Source: GCA-958296115 sp965222445 (GTDB lineage: Bacteria > Chloroflexota > Dehalococcoidia > Lucifugimonadales > CAJWER01). Taken from it: a stretch of 64,000 nucleotides of DNA. The stretch is from NCBI GenBank assembly GCA_965222445.1, contig CBDCTY010000002.1:2604001-2668000 (forward strand). The letters are read 5' to 3'. Shown here piece by piece: positions 61,401 to 64,000 of the stretch. The notes beneath the pieces were generated by a model. That model did no database searches and was not told the origin of the DNA. It saw only the letters and a program-made list of their open reading frames with translations. The translations under genes and the position numbers were made by a program. Every line of letters begins with the position of its first letter. Position 1 is the first letter of the stretch.

Positions 61401-62342
61401 GCGGAGTTCGAGATCATCCCCGGCGAGGTGGTAGAGGACATAACGGTGACGCTCGAAATCACGGTCGAAGGCGATTTCGGCGTGAGCGCCGGACAGCAGA
61501 CCGTGTTGCTGAAGGCCCGCGAAGGCGAGTTAGACATTGCGTTCGCCACGCATGACGACGACGTGGGCGAGGCGAACGGCACGCTGACCGTCAGGGTAGT
61601 GAGCGGCGACGGCTACCGGGTGGGCTCGCCCTCCTCCGCGACCTTCACGATAACGGACAACGACGGAGGGCCGCCGCTGACCGGCGTGTCGCTGGACGGC
61701 ATCCCGTTGGAGTTCACGCCGGGCCGCACCGAGTATCTGGCGCAGGTGGCGAACGAGATTGAGCAAACGGCGGTGCGGACGACCGAGGGCGCCAGCGTGC
61801 AGATTGCGGTGAACGGCGGGCCCGTCCAGCCGGGAGAGGCCATCCCGCTGGCGGTCGGCGGCAACGTGATCACCATCGCCACGAGCAGCGGCGGGGTGAC
61901 CGACGCCATCTACACCATAACGGTCACCCGCGCGGCGGCGCCGTCGGAACCGGATGCGCCGGACGCCGAACCGTCGTCGAACAGGTGGACCATCACGTTA
62001 AGCCCGGCGTCGGGCACCCGTCCCGCGGAGGGTCAGACGGCCGTGGACGTGCAGGTGAATATCGAGTGCAACGGCAGCTCGCGCCCCAACGAGAGGATAT
62101 GCCCGTTCGCGCGCGGCAGCGTGACGTTCCAGGTCCAGGCGGACGGCAGCGAGCCGGGCGAGGCCACCCACCGGACGGACTTCGGGGGCCCGCGCAAGGC
62201 GTTCGTATACGAGCGCGACGCCTACGAGTACGTCATCAGGATCAACATACGCCCCGGTAGCGGGGACGCGGAGTACGTGCCCTTCGTGCTGATGGAGAAC
62301 GGCGTGGCAATGGCGGAAGGCCGCTTCCTCATCACACCGTAA
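58416..62342 (+). CDS. Large secreted multi-domain surface protein (Calx-beta/PKD-like)
   Basis: 1308 residues from ATG 58416 (alternative start 58358 if the C-tract length changes). Signal peptide FLALTVLALAALLSGGPALA. Domains: Calx-beta-like about 35-150 (ASVTFTLTPVDDGDDTEDTE); an acidic calcium-binding-like stretch about 390-470 (GPDGQPCTDDDTLACGVDGL); PKD/REJ-like sandwiches about 480-960 (RIASYRWTQTSGPTVELSSD, MAHQWAQLSGPTVTLTHPLT); second Calx-beta about 980-1080 (REGGTAEFEIIPGEVVEDIT); cadherin-like (LDGIPLEFTPGRTEYLAQVA) to 1170; unassigned C-terminus. No membrane anchor seen. Probably adhesion or cell-surface structure. Confidence 0.75.
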   Translation: MVRRWLSPAFLALTVLALAALLSGGPALAQDATVDTVNLSVSPSTLAEDAGRTTVTVTATFGGRAGAPVRGINLSVWIHRKDQTFTSVFAGADDFTATDIPDINIPAGQHSASVTFTLTPVDDGDDTEDTEQIVIKGETVIRYDGYGHITRAEVRMYLANPYVPPPPTYMPRLPQPTVSLDGDTTRTTRAVSRPGRFDLYIIPDRQTVRDREEWGESQAYKDYHASLRYRWKQVSGPRAGPPPPAGTSWRLYGNGVCASGGPGTYCTYYLSHPDEVMSFDVWDGVTRPTEWQAYGSYFEGIPNKNVPRDDPTPPNPPTPPGEYVFEFTITERHNGNVVLYPAPGDPPQRVTVNVADETKEASAPTAIAKVTTTSPHPQETYTITDRGRGPDGVYRTTDDTGEAGDPGPDEIIGTDDDVVLIVGPDGQPCTDDDTLACGVDGLPGTDDDGLNLGPDGRAGTADDNTTIVQPDTRLQTPNRRVTLSGRDSAASSGRSIASYSWRQICLNPDAYGYHKVVAYHDLVKGIGYCGVDTALSSDSGRTVSLTTPSLPAMVKRASMEPINPPPLGHECFRSYDCHEYGYSLSNERVETTTEEDTVSLFYMMTVTDSEGGQDYDLVRVNVESLPEVVRDTSPIAKATATYTGSRTLKPALEGATVTLSASGSRAREGRIASYRWTQTSGPTVELSSDTSSRATFTTPTGQIRDMAYAFRLTVTDTVGSQDFAVVKIGVRARPTVAVDFTRSNAQGVTWNEGDVIGLRGTIGGLDGETLTYTWSSVSVPASVNNAAWSETTGTASGPSARVTTNFMLPCLAAETLHTFTLSVTDGVTTKPGTALRTLRVNANPDGCTSPGEPPVLPPVEQVLTVTTADAGPDLAGQPGDSVTLQGTNSYNPYGEWWEMAHQWAQLSGPTVTLTHPLTTQPAANFGDPRFVIPADAADGATLEFQLTVTDKEGQSDSDTMTVTVDAPSPATGQSAGPRITIERMGISSIVREGGTAEFEIIPGEVVEDITVTLEITVEGDFGVSAGQQTVLLKAREGELDIAFATHDDDVGEANGTLTVRVVSGDGYRVGSPSSATFTITDNDGGPPLTGVSLDGIPLEFTPGRTEYLAQVANEIEQTAVRTTEGASVQIAVNGGPVQPGEAIPLAVGGNVITIATSSGGVTDAIYTITVTRAAAPSEPDAPDAEPSSNRWTITLSPASGTRPAEGQTAVDVQVNIECNGSSRPNERICPFARGSVTFQVQADGSEPGEATHRTDFGGPRKAFVYERDAYEYVIRINIRPGSGDAEYVPFVLMENGVAMAEGRFLITP

Positions 62343-63202
62343 CCGGACGGGTCGGCGGGCGGAGCGTGACAGCGCTGAGCTTCCGCCCGCCGACCGAGCC
62401 GGAGAACACGCCGGTCACGTCCTGCTTCACGACGGCTGCAACAGCGTCACCCTCATGCTGTCCCCCGGAGAGACGCACACCGTAGAGGCGGCGTCCACCT
62501 CCGGCGGCGGGACCATCACCCTGACTATCGGGCCGCAGTAGGGGCAAGCATAGCGGGGCGCAGCGCCGGAGTGCGCTGCCGTGTAGGACGTCGCCTCTCT
62601 TCTCCCAGGTGGCCGGGGGCCTACAGCGCCACATCCCACCGAAAAGTTCGTAGTACAGTCTCCTTAGGCCCACATTTTTCGACCGAAGCAGACTGAATTC
62701 ATAACTCCTCGGCTCGACATCACTGTTCTCCCGGGGGGCTTGGTTCATAGCCGAGGAGCCGGTCAAGCCAAGGGGCCACAAGCGGAAGTCTCAGTCCGCC
62801 ACCCTCTCGATGTTCGAGTGAGCGCTGACCCTCGAACAAGAACGGGAGGCGGAGCCGGTCGGAGCGGGACGCTGGAGCGCAAGACACGGGGGAGGACACC
62901 GAGATTCTGTGTCCTTCCCCTGCACGGCCATGTATGCGGACTTAGCCGGAGAGCAGCGTGTGCAGGGTAGCAAGGGATCGGGTCGAGGGTTCCCACAATC
63001 GAAGGTGCCCAGTGCCCGGGACGGCGACGGTGATGGGGTGGTACGCGAAAAGTGACGGTCACTACCTTGGTCCGGGCTGAGCCTGAAGATGCCGCTGTTG
63101 GCTGGGCCCAACGCAGAGGCCGAGAGTGCACGGCGAATGCATTGAAGATGTTCCGGTGTGTGCACTATCCTCGAGGTAGGTCAAACCCAGGGAGGGTCAG
63201 CG
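62343..63202. other. Intergenic region with repeat and gene relics
   Basis: No intact gene in about 860 bases. 62430-62541 has a short frame ending SVTLMLSPGETHTVEAASTS then TIGPQ, possibly the relic of another surface-protein tail. 62634-62872 is the repeat described separately. From 62890 there is a hairpin relic and nothing further recognised. Confidence 0.45.
62634..62872 (+). repeat. Inverted-repeat element plus degenerate helicase 3' end, copy C
   Basis: TCCCACCGAAAAGTTCGTAG, TACAGTCT, CCCACATTTTTCGACC and CAGACTGAATTCATAACTCC parallel copy A. From about 62724 the helicase end follows: CTGTTCTCCCGGGG, AGCCGAGGAGCCGGTCAAGC, CTCTCGATGTTCGAGTGAGC (TGA where the helicase has TGG) and GCGGAGCCGGTCGGAGCGGG then ACGCTGG. 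The last part continues into a relative of the original helicase 3' flank (47929 on). Confidence 0.75.
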
Positions 63203-64000
63203 ATGGATGCCAAGACTGGGACGCAAGAGCGGCTCGACACCCTTCTGCGCGACTTCGAAGAGCTGCGACACCGGCTCGTGGGCTATCCCTGCAAGCAGGA
63301 CTTCGACTACTCGCCGCTGCTGCCCTTCCTGAGCTACTGTCCCAACAACGTCGGAGACCCCTTCCACGACAGCAATTTCCGCAGCAACACCCACGAGATG
63401 GAGCGGGAGGTCATCGGCCTCTTTGCCGACCTGATGCACCTACCGCAAGACCAGGCATAGGGCTACGTCACCTCGGGGCGGCACCGAAGGCTGTACGGGC
63501 TCTACATCGGGCGCGAGATGTTCCCGGACGGCGTTGTCTACTTCTCGCAGGATACCCACTACAGCGTCGTCAAGATTCTGCGCGTTCTGAAGGCTCGCAA
63601 CATCATGATCAAGAGCCTGGACAACGGTGAGATAGACTACGACGACCTCCATGAGACCATCCGTATCAATCGCGACGTGCCCGTCATCTTCTTGGCGAAC
63701 ATAGGAACCACCATGAAAGGAGCGGTGGACGACGTGAGCAGGGTGCGGGAGATTCTCGACGATCTCGCAGTCACGAACTTCTACATTCACGCGGATGCGG
63801 CCCTGAGCGGCATGATCCTGCCGTTCGTGGACGAGCCCCAGCCCTACGGCTTCGATGTAGGTTTCGACAGCGTGGCGATAAGCGGCCACAAGATGATCGG
63901 CTCGCCGCTGCCATGCGGTACAGCCCTCACCAGGGGCGAGTACGTCTCGCGCATCGCCAGGTCCACCGAGTACGTGGGTGTGCTGGACACCACTCTGACC
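63203..64000 (+). pseudogene. PLP-dependent histidine decarboxylase, amber-interrupted, runs off the window
   Basis: ATG 63203 with GGGAGGG upstream. The first 85 codons (GYPCKQDFDYSPLLPFLSYC, NNVGDPFHDSNFRSNTHEME) fit histidine decarboxylases of the PLP type. A TAG at 63458-63460 stands where the family has Trp before GYVTSGGTEG; next to it SGRHRRLYGLY replaces SGGTEGNLYGLY, so bases are also lost. The same frame then continues well: FSQDTHYSVVKILRVL, IFLANIGTTMKGAVDDV, FYIHADAALSGMILPF and the PLP lysine in ISGHKMIGSPLPCG. As read it is inactive; sequence error is possible. Confidence 0.75.

Noticed and set aside
63458..63460. TAG read through as pyrrolysine
   Set aside because: The family has Trp here, adjacent residues are also damaged, and nothing else suggests pyrrolysine use.
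1..64000. tRNA or rRNA genes
   Set aside because: I looked for typical arm patterns and GGTTCRA-like loops near gene boundaries and element ends and found none I could support.

Overview
The window is high-GC bacterial DNA, dense with mobile DNA. The best guess for the host is a Chloroflexota lineage (Dehalococcoidia/SAR202-like). This is inference from gene style only: peptide-type ABC transporters with an Ala-rich lipoprotein spacer, LmbE and DUF3604 proteins, large FnIII/PKD surface proteins and GTG/TTG starts. No rRNA, tRNA or other marker gene was seen to test it.

Layout. (1) 1-5.36 kb: end of a secreted-protein gene, then the left part of a replication/recombination module: a helix-turn-helix/coiled-coil protein, a noncoding array of about 41-bp tandem repeats, a zinc-finger membrane protein, a CHC2/Toprim primase and a truncated Rad52-like gene. 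(2) 5.36-26.8 kb: an insertion-sequence-riddled island of non-module genes: an IS5-type element, an IS427-type element inserted at codon 3 of a small gene, a substrate-binding lipoprotein with two Dpp/Opp-type permeases, a glycoside-hydrolase-like protein, several gene remnants, an LmbE deacetylase, a lipoprotein, a terminase fragment, then IS1380, IS481/ISNCY-like and IS21 elements. (3) 26.8-40.3 kb: a second, diverged primase (3' half only) and an intact Rad52-like gene, followed by a tightly packed module: DUF7007, TSCPD, Cas4-like nuclease, DUF2958, SSB (split by a group II intron), RadC, small zinc proteins, DUF6094 methyltransferase and a SNF2-like helicase. Most gene boundaries here carry a similar GC-rich stem-loop. 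(4) 40.3-47.9 kb: a composite transposon made of two IS630 copies, inserted at the TA of the helicase stop codon and carrying a DUF3604 metallohydrolase, two permeases and a cupredoxin-like lipoprotein. (5) 47.9-64 kb: accreted cargo separated by degenerate copies of the helicase 3' end and of an inverted-repeat element: an FnIII surface protein, a histidine kinase fused to its own receiver and OmpR-type DNA-binding domain, a DUF2207 gene broken by an IS630-type element, a 1308-residue surface protein behind a C11 tract, and a histidine decarboxylase pseudogene running off the edge.

How it fits together. Primase, Rad52-like annealase, SSB, Cas4-like nuclease, RadC, methyltransferase and helicase form a plausible self-contained replication and recombination set of an integrated plasmid or integrative element. 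The 41-bp array and the 42-bp palindrome near 0.6 kb are candidate cis sites for it. The metabolic and surface genes look like passengers brought by IS elements, by the composite transposon, or by repeated events at the 3' end of the helicase gene.
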